A stretch of 62,808 nucleotides of DNA from a virus: the IMG/VR virus record IMGVR_UViG_3300044568_000638, positions 1 through 62,808 of that record; one strand, given 5' to 3'. Shown piece by piece: positions 42,293 through 50,989 of the stretch. Numbering within the stretch: the first letter of the stretch is position 1; the number at the start of each line of letters is the position of its first letter. The position numbers and the translations under genes were made by a program. The notes beneath the pieces were generated by a model. The model was not told the DNA's origin. It ran no database searches and saw only the letters and a program-made list of their open reading frames with translations.

Positions 42293-42874
42293 ATGGCAAA
42301 GGTTATTATTGGAATGATACCGCCCGGCGGTTGGCACTACTTTGATTCAGACGCAAAGTTGACAGCACATTCGTATGAAGGACTTCTTAAAGTTGTTGAA
42401 GACTATCGCGCAGAGAATCATTTACCTATTGGTGACGTTGAAGGTGACGTTAATAGCTACATTTGTTCTAACTGGCCTAATTTTTGTCATGGGGTTGATA
42501 TGGTTGTGGTAACAAGTGTTCATCCTGAGTCTGCACAGCAATCGTTACTAAACGACATTACAATTTGGGCAAGGAACCTCCTTAATTCAAAAACTACAAA
42601 CAATCTAGTTTCTAATGAACTTGCAGAGGAACGAGCAAAAATCTGCAAAGGTTGTCAACACAATAAAAACTGGCGCGGTGGATGTTCGTCTTGCATTGCG
42701 GCAGCAGATAGAATCAGTGCAAGCGTTCGCAATGGTAGAGACACACAATCGTCAACTAAATTAGGTGGATGTAACATCATGCGACATGATAACCGTAGCG
42801 CAATTTTCTTTGACAAGAATAAACTTTCACAAGCAACCTCCACTCCAGATAATTGCTGGATGAATATAAAATAA
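42293..42874 (+). CDS. Cysteine-rich protein upstream of the portal
   Basis: 193 residues. The C-terminal half has 'ERAKICKGCQHNKNWRGGCSSCIAAADRIS' and further Cys in 'GGCNIMRHDN' and 'DNCW', a likely zinc site. The N-terminus has a beta-alpha start ('IIGMIPPGGWHYFDSD'). Genes with this pattern lie before the portal in other phages; their role is not known. It could help head assembly. Confidence 0.55.
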   Translation: MAKVIIGMIPPGGWHYFDSDAKLTAHSYEGLLKVVEDYRAENHLPIGDVEGDVNSYICSNWPNFCHGVDMVVVTSVHPESAQQSLLNDITIWARNLLNSKTTNNLVSNELAEERAKICKGCQHNKNWRGGCSSCIAAADRISASVRNGRDTQSSTKLGGCNIMRHDNRSAIFFDKNKLSQATSTPDNCWMNIK

Positions 42875-42877
42875 ATT

Positions 42878-45289
42878 ATGGCAGACGTTCTTAAACCGCT
42901 TCCCGCATTCGTTACTGATAGTTATGCGAATAAATCTCCAAGGATTACTAACTCACACGACAAGCCTCGCATTCTTGATCTTGATGTTATTGATCCTACT
43001 GCTGGCAATAATTCCGATACTGTTAATAAAGATACTCTTCAAGTTAAACGCACGTTCAAGGATGCCGCTCAAGCGTACTCTGCATATCGCAGGCTTAAAC
43101 AGCAGAATATCGAGAGGAACAAAAAAAACCAACTCATTCAGAAAAAATTAAACAATGAGCCTCCATATAGTGCTAAAAAACTGGAAAGCATGGGTCAAAA
43201 TTGGCGGTCTAATCGCCCTACTGGTTTTCTTTCCACGATGGTTAGCCGAATTCAACCTCCTTTTAGGCAAGTCATCGAACAGGCTGCAAGTCTCACTTTC
43301 TCAAAATATCCAGTAGAAGGAGTAGACGCTGAAAATAAAACTGAAGTATTCCGTGAGGAGATTACTAAGACGATTCGTGGATGGTCTGGACATGATGATT
43401 TGTTGTCGCAAATTGTACATGAGAACACTACTTTTGGCTTTTGTGGCGTTTGTTGGGATGATCTTCGTGATTGGAAACCAGAATTTCTAAGGCAAGATTA
43501 CACGTTTTTTTCTATTGAGACTCCACAGGAGGTTGAAGGAACTCCAATCTGGGCAAGAAAACGTAGATATCAAATTGCCGAATTGCTTCCTATTTTGGAA
43601 GATCCAATTATGTCTGCAATGGCTGGTTGGCATATTAAGAATCTAGTTAAGTCGATTAATAATGCTACTCCTGCTGGCAGAACTCTTGATTCTGATGATG
43701 ATGCTCGCCGTTATGAAGACTGGATTCGCGAAGGGAGTTATGGAGCAAGCTACGAGAATGACGCTAAGTATGTTGAGCTAGGTGAGTTGCTTATTCGTGA
43801 GCCACATGGAAAGATTAGCCGATTCGTGTTTGACGATAAGAGCGGTGACGAGATTTGTACGCAGATTGATCGCTACAATAAGATGAGCGAATGCTTGTCG
43901 TTGTTTGCTATTGAAATTGGCAATGGCAACCTAATGGGTAGCCGTGGTGCTGGACGCGATCTCTACAATACGCATATCGCTGTTGATAAAGCTCGTAACC
44001 TTGTTGTTGATAACGTATATCTCAAGGGAATGCTGTTGCTCAAGAAGGGGCCAAATGCTAAAGCTGGTGCAGCTCCGCTAACTGTTCATCACCCTATCTG
44101 CTATATTGCGGAAGGATATGAAGTTATTCCACAAAGTCTTCCTGCTGACGTTGATGATTTCTTGCGGTTAGATCAGTTCATTAGTGGACTGGCTGAAATC
44201 CAAGTTGGGACGTTTTTGCCCGGTCAAGCTATCGGGGAGAAGCAAGGTCGCGCAACTGCATCTGAAGTTAATCGTGTTGCAGCTATCGAGAATCAACTTC
44301 GCGAAGGGATCTTGATGCGCTGGACAAAACAATACTCTAAGTGCGTTGAACGTATGCAACGTGGTATCTGCCATCCAGAACACGTTAAGTCTGCCGCTGA
44401 ACTAAAGACACGTCTTGATATTGCACGTCAAATGGTTCCTAACGCAGTCTGGGCTAGGCGCGAAGTTGTCGATGCTTTTGATCGTTCCGTTATGGATCTT
44501 CCATCATTCCTAGTTCCTTTTGAAATTCCAGAACATCTCGATGAGGAGGCAATCAACTGCTGCCTTAACATGATGGAACGCAATCTTCCTCCAAGTGATA
44601 TCCTCCTCATGGCGTATAGCCCTGCCGAAGAACTACTCCCTGATACTCAAGCGCAGGACAACGCCATGTTGGATATGATGGTGCAACGCTACACTGGTAA
44701 TCCTAATGTAAACCAAGACGAGTTGTTAAAACTCGATTGGTCGCGGAAGTTGGGTGAGAGCATTGCAAGTCAAGTTATCTTGCCAAAAGATCAAGTTGAG
44801 ACGCTGGCTATTGAGGCTACACGTCAACAATTGGTTGAATTGCAATCCATCATTGCTGGGCAAGAAATTCCTGTTTCACCACGGGATAACGATATTGTTC
44901 ACTTGGATGTCATGTCTCAAAAGCTAATGCCATTGATTGAGCAAGCTCCTGCTGGCGCATTGCCACCTGAGATGGTTCAGCCATTCATGCAAGCATTGCG
45001 TCACTTTATGATGCACGTTCAACAAGCTAAGGCTAAGGGAACGGATGTTGCTAAATACGAGCAATCGGCTAAACAAGCGTTTGCACATCTTACTGCTGGA
45101 CACAACACTCCTCCACCTCCAGAACTACAACCAGCGGCAGCAATGCCATCTCAGCGTGGTGGTGGCGGAGGAAGACAAGCCGCAGCGCAATCCAGAAATG
45201 TTGCTGAAATGACAGAGGCATCATCACCAACCCAAATGGGAGCGATTAACGAGATTGCTAACCCACCTAAACCACCAACAGCAGCGTAA
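42878..45289 (+). CDS. Portal protein
   Basis: 803 residues, directly after the Cys-rich gene and downstream of terL. It is long for a portal but has podovirus features: an N-terminal clip region and a helical core ending 'GRATASEVNRVAAIENQLREGILMRWTKQY', the ATxxEV/REG pattern found in T7-type head-tail connectors. A Gln/Ala-rich C-terminus follows (LQPAAAMPSQ). As a dodecamer it would form the DNA entry channel and dock TerL. No protease or MuF fusion was seen. Confidence 0.75.
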   Translation: MADVLKPLPAFVTDSYANKSPRITNSHDKPRILDLDVIDPTAGNNSDTVNKDTLQVKRTFKDAAQAYSAYRRLKQQNIERNKKNQLIQKKLNNEPPYSAKKLESMGQNWRSNRPTGFLSTMVSRIQPPFRQVIEQAASLTFSKYPVEGVDAENKTEVFREEITKTIRGWSGHDDLLSQIVHENTTFGFCGVCWDDLRDWKPEFLRQDYTFFSIETPQEVEGTPIWARKRRYQIAELLPILEDPIMSAMAGWHIKNLVKSINNATPAGRTLDSDDDARRYEDWIREGSYGASYENDAKYVELGELLIREPHGKISRFVFDDKSGDEICTQIDRYNKMSECLSLFAIEIGNGNLMGSRGAGRDLYNTHIAVDKARNLVVDNVYLKGMLLLKKGPNAKAGAAPLTVHHPICYIAEGYEVIPQSLPADVDDFLRLDQFISGLAEIQVGTFLPGQAIGEKQGRATASEVNRVAAIENQLREGILMRWTKQYSKCVERMQRGICHPEHVKSAAELKTRLDIARQMVPNAVWARREVVDAFDRSVMDLPSFLVPFEIPEHLDEEAINCCLNMMERNLPPSDILLMAYSPAEELLPDTQAQDNAMLDMMVQRYTGNPNVNQDELLKLDWSRKLGESIASQVILPKDQVETLAIEATRQQLVELQSIIAGQEIPVSPRDNDIVHLDVMSQKLMPLIEQAPAGALPPEMVQPFMQALRHFMMHVQQAKAKGTDVAKYEQSAKQAFAHLTAGHNTPPPPELQPAAAMPSQRGGGGGRQAAAQSRNVAEMTEASSPTQMGAINEIANPPKPPTAA

Positions 45290-45290
45290 T

Positions 45291-46250
45291 ATGGGTGGAG
45301 CTAACACAGTAAAAGGAAATTGGGTAACAGAAAAGAAAACGCCACAAGCGTTGGGTGATGATAATCTTGCTAAAAATCCAGAATTAGCTAGACCATATAT
45401 TGATTTGACAATGTTTGGGAGAGGGAAACAAAATGTTTCTTTAAGTGAGATGATTGCTCCATATTATGGTGGAGAAGAGACATTGAAATCTGAGATTGAA
45501 AAAGCAAAAGCGTCTTCTTTAGAAGACAAGACAAATGTTTTTAATTCTCCTGCTATTTCACATAATTTAGGCATGAAGATGGATTATGATAAAATTGGAG
45601 AAAAAATTCCAGTTTCTTCAGGCGATTATAACTCATCATATAGCCGAACAAATAAAGATATTAAAATTACAGATCCATATAAGTCTGCATCCTCAATCAG
45701 GGAAATTCTTAATTTAGAAAAATCATCCAACCCACAAGATGTAAGAAATTTTAGTAAATTTTTGCAAAAAAACAATTACACAAAACAAGAGTTAGAAAAA
45801 TCAATTGAAAATCCTATAAGTGATTTCATTGGAGTCCTTGAACATGAAGTTGGACATCATTCAGCTAAAGGAAAAGATATAGAAGAAAGTTTATTTGGAG
45901 CAACGCACATGGATAAACCCGTTGAGTTGGCAAATCAATTGGGACGAATTCAAAGAGAAGCGTTTTATTTATATGGAAAGCGGTTTACTCCAGAAACACT
46001 CACTGATTTTATGGAGCAACAAAAAGTTGTTCCAGATAATGAAAGATTTCAAAACTTTTCTCCAGATACAAGACGTGGATTAAGGAAGATCTTAGATTTA
46101 CATACATCACCATCTGATTCTGATTATAGAGATTATCAGTATGTGAAAAAAGTGATTCCAGAATTTGTAAAAACTAAAACTAAACCAATGTCTTCATACG
46201 ATGCAATAAATGCAGGATTAGAAGAAAGCATTAAACCTACATCTGCGTAA
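45291..46250 (+). CDS. MGG-tagged zincin-like metallopeptidase
   Basis: 319 residues from ATG 45291, 1 base after the portal stop. The helix 'DFIGVLEHEVGHHSAKGKD' has an HExxH zinc motif at residues 185-189, with acidic residues in 'PVELANQLGRIQREAFYLYG' that could be the third ligand. The first residues MGGANTVKG and the last block 'PMSSYDAINAGLEE' are shared with the next two genes. It is next to the portal, so it is probably packaged in or on the head, and may be ejected or process proteins. Activity is not certain. Confidence 0.55.
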   Translation: MGGANTVKGNWVTEKKTPQALGDDNLAKNPELARPYIDLTMFGRGKQNVSLSEMIAPYYGGEETLKSEIEKAKASSLEDKTNVFNSPAISHNLGMKMDYDKIGEKIPVSSGDYNSSYSRTNKDIKITDPYKSASSIREILNLEKSSNPQDVRNFSKFLQKNNYTKQELEKSIENPISDFIGVLEHEVGHHSAKGKDIEESLFGATHMDKPVELANQLGRIQREAFYLYGKRFTPETLTDFMEQQKVVPDNERFQNFSPDTRRGLRKILDLHTSPSDSDYRDYQYVKKVIPEFVKTKTKPMSSYDAINAGLEESIKPTSA

Positions 46251-46251
46251 T

Positions 46252-46815
46252 ATGGGAGGATCTAACACAGGAGTAAAAGCAAGTTATGTTCCAGAAGGAC
46301 AAAGCTCTGGATATAATAATGATTTTTATGACTGGTCAAAGAACATGGGTAAATATGAAAAGCAAAATAACCCATTAAAACCAAGTGCTTTTGTTTACGA
46401 AGAATCAAAAGCCCCACAAGTTACTGCAACAAGCCCAGTAGATAGAGCTTCGGTTTATTCAAAACCAGTTCAAGTTGACAGAGCAAGAGTTGTTCAAAAA
46501 GGATTTAATCCAGAAGAAGCGCAATACGATTACTTGACTGCTGAGAAAGCTGGAATTAAACCTAATGATTACAACAAGCATATGGGATCAGTTGCTCCAG
46601 TAACTGAAGAACTTTTCAATAAATATAAAGAATATGGACTGCCTGAAGGAGAGGCATACGTTATCCTTAAAGGAGCAAACCATCCAACACATAATTACAC
46701 GGTTAAAGCAGAAAATGAACGTGGATTTGAAATCAAGAAATTCGGAGACAGATATTTCTCTGTACCTAAACAAAAACCAACGTCATCATATGACGTAATC
46801 AACACAGAACTATAA
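46252..46815 (+). CDS. MGG-tagged head-associated protein
   Basis: 187 residues, 1 base after the previous stop. It starts MGGSNTGVK and ends 'PTSSYDVINTEL', a decayed form of the tag 'SSYDAINAGL'. The middle is hydrophilic with no recognised domain. Same gene block as the zincin, so it may share its packaging route. Confidence 0.5.
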   Translation: MGGSNTGVKASYVPEGQSSGYNNDFYDWSKNMGKYEKQNNPLKPSAFVYEESKAPQVTATSPVDRASVYSKPVQVDRARVVQKGFNPEEAQYDYLTAEKAGIKPNDYNKHMGSVAPVTEELFNKYKEYGLPEGEAYVILKGANHPTHNYTVKAENERGFEIKKFGDRYFSVPKQKPTSSYDVINTEL

Positions 46816-46819
46816 TACT

Positions 46820-47086
46820 ATGGGCGGACTAAACACAACACAAGGCGGAACTAACCAAGCAAAACGAGACAGACTAGAGTTTGAAAAAAACTTTAAAGGA
46901 AATCCTCCTCCAATGTCAGAAGAGGAATTGGCAACCTATGCTCGTTTTGATGCTCAATCTGATGGAGCTAATTCTTATAAAAGATCAGCGTCTGTAATTG
47001 ACCCTGCATCTGTGATTAAGAAAAATCAAGAATTGCTTAAAAAACCAATGTCTTCTTACGAAGCTATTGACGTTGGTCTAAAATAA
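46820..47086 (+). CDS. MGG-tagged small head-associated protein
   Basis: 88 residues. It starts MGGLNTTQGG and ends 'PMSSYEAIDVGLK'. It is little more than the two terminal tags joined by a charged linker, which makes it useful for defining them. Third copy in tandem after the portal. Confidence 0.55.
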   Translation: MGGLNTTQGGTNQAKRDRLEFEKNFKGNPPPMSEEELATYARFDAQSDGANSYKRSASVIDPASVIKKNQELLKKPMSSYEAIDVGLK

Positions 47087-47113
47087 GGAAACAATAAATA
47101 AATAAATAATATT

Positions 47114-47353
47114 ATGAAATGGACTAGCGCAGACAGCGTTGTTTTACGGGAATATTTAATCAAATCTAGCAATAAATTAATAGAGTATTACCGTTCACGC
47201 ATTCCATTGTGTGACGGGAAGACTATTGAGGAAGTTGCTCTTCAAGCCAAGTTCAAAGAAGGCTTTGAATTCGCTATTCGCGAACTGCGAGACTTGTCTT
47301 CTATGGACGAAGAAAACCAAGACGCATCAGTAGGAAATTTCACATCAATGTAA
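47114..47353 (+). CDS. Small hypothetical protein
   Basis: 79 residues after an AATAAATAAATAAT leader. Mixed helix with 'VVLREYLIKSSNKLIEYYRSRIP' and an acidic end. No family recognised. Confidence 0.5.
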   Translation: MKWTSADSVVLREYLIKSSNKLIEYYRSRIPLCDGKTIEEVALQAKFKEGFEFAIRELRDLSSMDEENQDASVGNFTSM

Positions 47354-47359
47354 AAATAA

Positions 47360-47515
47360 ATGAGAACAAAACAACAAGGTCTATACGCAAATCTTAACGC
47401 TAAACGCGAAAGAATCGCTGCTGGCAGCAAGGAAAAAATGAGGAAGGTTGGATCTAAAGGCGCACCAACTGCTAAAGCATTTAAAGAATCAGCAAAAACA
47501 GCAAAGAAAAAATAA
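47360..47515 (+). CDS. 51-residue basic protein
   Basis: Lys/Ala-rich (ends KTAKKK). The stop overlaps the next ATG (TAATG). Predicted helix, possibly nucleic-acid binding. No family recognised. Confidence 0.5.
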   Translation: MRTKQQGLYANLNAKRERIAAGSKEKMRKVGSKGAPTAKAFKESAKTAKKK

Positions 47516-47757
47516 TGGAAAAAAGATTTGCTAAAGTAGTAAAAAATCCAGAAACAGGAAGGACTAAGACTGTCAAGTTTGGTCAGGCTGGAAAGGCTAA
47601 AGATGGAGGGGATCGAATTCGCCCCGGCACAGCTAAAGGAGACGCTTACTGCGCTCGTTCAGCTGGAATTAAAGGCGACTGGAAATCAGATCCCAATAGT
47701 CCAAATAATTTAAGTCGCAGAAAATGGAAGTGCATAGGCAGAAAATCAGCAAAGTAA
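47515..47757 (+). CDS. Small basic conserved phage protein
   Basis: 80 residues. 'RPGTAKGDAYCARSAGIKGDWKSDPNSPNNLSRRKWKCIGRKS' matches a small protein often found with phage head genes (GxAYCxRSxxI.GDW.sDPNSPNnlSRrkWkC, DUF6321-like). Function unknown. The cysteines could bind metal. Confidence 0.7.
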   Translation: MEKRFAKVVKNPETGRTKTVKFGQAGKAKDGGDRIRPGTAKGDAYCARSAGIKGDWKSDPNSPNNLSRRKWKCIGRKSAK

Positions 47758-47804
47758 TTTTACCGAATAGTAAAAATACATAATCCCAATAAAAATATAA
47801 AAAT

Positions 47805-49073
47805 ATGACAGACACAGATGACAACGTAGTAGAACCAGACGTAACAGGCTTTGGTAATCCTAGCCTCAACTCAGATCCAATAGATGAAGATACATCCTCA
47901 CAAATTGATTCACTCCTTGATGAAGCTATCGGAGAAACTACTGAAACGATTCAACCTCAAGTGGAGGAATCCGCACAGGAACCAGATGGCATTCTGGACG
48001 AGCCTGTCGCTCCAACACCTGTTGAGCAAACAAGTGTCGCAGAAACTGCAACACCCACCCCAGTTGTTCAAGAACCTAAAGTTGAAATCGACCCCGAAAT
48101 CGCCGCTATCGAGCAGCCTCGTAATCTTTCGGAAAAAAATCAAAGTAACTGGCGAAAACTTCAAGAAACCGCATCAACATACAAACAGCAAGCCGCTGAA
48201 GCCGAAATTCTGCGTCAACGTCTCGCTGAAGCCGAAGGTAATCGTGCTGAAACCCCGAAAGACTACGACGAACTCAAAAAGTTCCGTGCGATCTTCGATA
48301 TCAAAAATGACCCAGAGTTCAAAAGCAAATACGTTGAGCCGATCCAAAACGCCAAAGAAAGCGTCTACAACATCCTCCGCAAGCATGGCGCGGGTGACGA
48401 AGTAATCAAGTCAATTGAGGCTGCTGGAGGCCCAACAAGGGTTGCTGATGATTTCTGGAGGCAAGATGCTTTTTCAAAGCTCCCACTAACGGATTCCGAA
48501 CGTCTCAAGCGTGGTCTTGTTGACGTATCTGACCTACAAGAAAAACAAGAAGCTGAAATTGCTAATGCTGCTGAACACGCTGAAGAAATTCTTGTTCAAC
48601 GTGAAACTGTAAATAAAGAATGGTATGATAATACAGTTAAAGACATTGACAATACCATTGACGAAATCACTAAAGAATTGCCGTGGGCTAGATATGCTGA
48701 ACCAGCACCTAATGCAACTCCAGAGCAACTTATTCAGATTCAGAAACACAATGAGACAGTTTCTGGTCTTGCACAGAAGTTTGAGTCAGCACTATGGCCT
48801 ACAACAGCTCAAGAACGAGCAAATGTAGCCGCATCTGCTGTGTTTTCCCATGTGCTAACAGAGCAACTTCGCACTGAACAAGCTCAGAAAAGCGCATTGA
48901 TGCAACAGATTAGTCAATTGACTAATGAAAACAATAAACTAAAGGGATCATCCAAGATTCCAAAGCCATCAATTAATACTCCAGCAAGTAACAAGCCAAG
49001 TTCTATGCACGACCGCATTAAAATGAATGCTTCTGATGCAATTGACCTCGGTTTGGATGAAGCTGGATCTTAA
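47805..49073 (+). CDS. Scaffold protein
   Basis: 422 residues, acidic and mainly helical, lying between the portal group and the major capsid gene as scaffolds do. An N-terminal Pro/Thr/Glu-rich linker is followed by coiled-coil helices (EAEILRQRLAEAEGNRAE...). It ends 'MHDRIKMNASDAIDLGLDEAGS'. That C-terminal part, where scaffolds bind capsid, resembles the C-terminal tag of the MGG proteins (SSYDAINAGL). Assigned by place, composition and lack of any enzyme motif. Confidence 0.65.
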   Translation: MTDTDDNVVEPDVTGFGNPSLNSDPIDEDTSSQIDSLLDEAIGETTETIQPQVEESAQEPDGILDEPVAPTPVEQTSVAETATPTPVVQEPKVEIDPEIAAIEQPRNLSEKNQSNWRKLQETASTYKQQAAEAEILRQRLAEAEGNRAETPKDYDELKKFRAIFDIKNDPEFKSKYVEPIQNAKESVYNILRKHGAGDEVIKSIEAAGGPTRVADDFWRQDAFSKLPLTDSERLKRGLVDVSDLQEKQEAEIANAAEHAEEILVQRETVNKEWYDNTVKDIDNTIDEITKELPWARYAEPAPNATPEQLIQIQKHNETVSGLAQKFESALWPTTAQERANVAASAVFSHVLTEQLRTEQAQKSALMQQISQLTNENNKLKGSSKIPKPSINTPASNKPSSMHDRIKMNASDAIDLGLDEAGS

Positions 49074-49116
49074 AAGTTACTAACTTATACACAAAACTTG
49101 TTATAAATAGCTATAT

Positions 49117-49305
49117 ATGTTTATAACAGATGATGAGATTGCTGCAATTAAATCATTGAATTGCGAAGATCCGTTTTTATTAAAAAAATCACCATCTGAA
49201 TTCGTTGAGATGTTAATGATTAATAAAGATAAAAGCATCAAAGTATATAACTCAATTAAATCAATACCCAAAAGAGATTTTTCTCATTTTGATAATAAAG
49301 AATAA
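49117..49305 (+). CDS. Small hypothetical protein
   Basis: 62 residues between the scaffold and the glycosyltransferase. Acidic N-terminus, basic middle, 'SPSEFVEMLMINKDKSIKVYNSIKSIPKR'. No family recognised. Confidence 0.45.
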   Translation: MFITDDEIAAIKSLNCEDPFLLKKSPSEFVEMLMINKDKSIKVYNSIKSIPKRDFSHFDNKE

Positions 49306-49317
49306 TAAAAATTAAAT

Positions 49318-50394
49318 ATGACACCTAAAGTATCGCCAGATGAGCGAATCACGATGAACGCATTGGAATCTGCTGACCCGTTTGCAAGACCCGGACAGGT
49401 AATTCCACCTGTAAATCAGAATCGAGTTGCTAAAAAGCCGGGGCGTAAGCCGAAAGTTGAGGAAAAAGTCAAATCTGAGGCAAAAACTCAAAAAGTTGAG
49501 GAAAATGTCAAGATTGAAGAGGAAAAAACTCTTGAAAACATTGAAATTCCAGTTTTGACGGAAAAAAGCATACATATTTCCGACAAAACACCTGAAATTC
49601 CCATTGTAGAGGAAGTTCAAGCACAAGAACTAAACAATACATTGCCATATGAGCAACCTATAGTAGAGTCACGCTCAAGTGATGGGCTTCCATCGTATCG
49701 TTGCGAGTTTGCAGGACGTGACATCTTTGTTGGCTTTCCATGTCATAAAACAACTAACCCTGTAACGGCATTCACGATGATTGCAATGGCACTTGACTTC
49801 GGACGCGACAAGATTCGCTTCGATATGTCAATTGGTAACGCAATGATTTACCATTCTCGGAACATACTTGTGAAAAAGTTCCTAGAAACGGACGCAAAGT
49901 GGTTGTTTATGATGGATGATGACATCATTCCTTCAATTGGTCGTCCAGCATGGATGCGTTCAACTGTTCATGCAGCTCGTAATCTTCCAGATTTGCCCCT
50001 ACAACGCCATATCCTTCACAGATTGATAGGTAGCGGCAAAACACTTGTTGGAGGGGCTTATTTTGGCCGTCAGGAAGGTACGCCAATAATGTGTTCGGAT
50101 CGTTCCCTTGATTCTAAAGCTCGCGCCTATACTGATGTGATTGCCCCAGTTGATTGGATTGCTACAGGGTGTCTATTGATCCACAGAAAGGTATTCAATG
50201 ACATTAAAGAAAAATTCCCTGAATTATCGCCGCAGAATCCGAATGCTCCTGATGCGGCATTCGATTACTTCCATCCTATTAATTCTCAAACAGGACAAGA
50301 TGTTTCGTTCTGCAAGAGAGCAAAGCAAGCTGGACACCAACCCCACATTGACCTCGGAACACCAGTTTTCCATATCGGATACAAAAGCTATTAA
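49318..50394 (+). CDS. GT-A-type glycosyltransferase with scaffold-like N-terminal extension
   Basis: 358 residues. From about residue 130 it has a GT-A fold: 'FVGFPCHKTTNPVTAFTMIAMALDFG', a DxD-like 'FMMDDDIIPSIGRPAW' and 'PVDWIATGCLLIHRKVF', as in phage glycosyltransferases with UDP-sugar sites. The first 130 residues are a charged linker, beginning 'SPDERITMNALESADPF', which resembles the scaffold end 'HDRIKMNASDAIDLGL'. That could bring the enzyme to the forming capsid. It overlaps nothing and is followed at once by a second transferase. Confidence 0.7.
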   Translation: MTPKVSPDERITMNALESADPFARPGQVIPPVNQNRVAKKPGRKPKVEEKVKSEAKTQKVEENVKIEEEKTLENIEIPVLTEKSIHISDKTPEIPIVEEVQAQELNNTLPYEQPIVESRSSDGLPSYRCEFAGRDIFVGFPCHKTTNPVTAFTMIAMALDFGRDKIRFDMSIGNAMIYHSRNILVKKFLETDAKWLFMMDDDIIPSIGRPAWMRSTVHAARNLPDLPLQRHILHRLIGSGKTLVGGAYFGRQEGTPIMCSDRSLDSKARAYTDVIAPVDWIATGCLLIHRKVFNDIKEKFPELSPQNPNAPDAAFDYFHPINSQTGQDVSFCKRAKQAGHQPHIDLGTPVFHIGYKSY

Positions 50395-50970
50395 ATGAAA
50401 CACAAGATTTACTCTTATTACGAAAGCATTCAGACGTTGCCTCAAGCAGAGCAATTCGCTTGTGCTAATTGGTGGAAGACATCGTGGGAAAAAAATGGAT
50501 GGGATTGCGTGATGCTAAACAAGTCCCACGTTGGAGCATCCAATCTCCACACAAAACTCGTTTCAAAGCTAGGGAAAGTTCTCCATATACTTCCTGACAA
50601 CTTGCGAGGTTATTATCCACAGCTAGTCGCTCGTTATCTTCGCTGGTGCGGTCTTCACGCCGCTGGTGGTGGGTGGATGTCTGATTACGATGTCGTTAAT
50701 CTTGGATTTACTCCATCTGACGCTATTCCTTATCAAGGTGAGTTAAACATGATAACTGATCGTCCGTGCTATCTCTTTTATGCAAGTCAAGAAAATTGTG
50801 CAGCGGCTATTCACAAGTTTATCTCGGAAGAATTCATCCTTGATGGATTGTTGAAAAAAGAGTCCGATATTCTCAACATAAAAGATAGACTATCTGCTAT
50901 CAGTGATAAAGTTCGTCACATTGATAAAAGTGACATTCCTAAGTCAGAAGTGATGGCATCTTTGATGTAA
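50395..50970 (+). CDS. GT32-like glycosyltransferase
   Basis: 191 residues, ATG right after the previous stop. 'QLVARYLRWCGLHAAGGGWMSDYDVVNLGF' holds the DxD site and Gly-Gly turn of GT32 (mannosyltransferase OCH1-like) proteins. It is short for a full enzyme but has the core. It is probably coupled with the GT-A enzyme for adding sugars in turn. Substrate unknown. Confidence 0.65.
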   Translation: MKHKIYSYYESIQTLPQAEQFACANWWKTSWEKNGWDCVMLNKSHVGASNLHTKLVSKLGKVLHILPDNLRGYYPQLVARYLRWCGLHAAGGGWMSDYDVVNLGFTPSDAIPYQGELNMITDRPCYLFYASQENCAAAIHKFISEEFILDGLLKKESDILNIKDRLSAISDKVRHIDKSDIPKSEVMASLM

Positions 50971-50989
50971 GTTATACAATGCTTACTTG

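Noticed and set aside
45255-45290. Upstream TTG start for the zincin gene
   Set aside because: It would lie inside the portal gene; ATG 45291 gives the MGGANT start shared with the next two genes.
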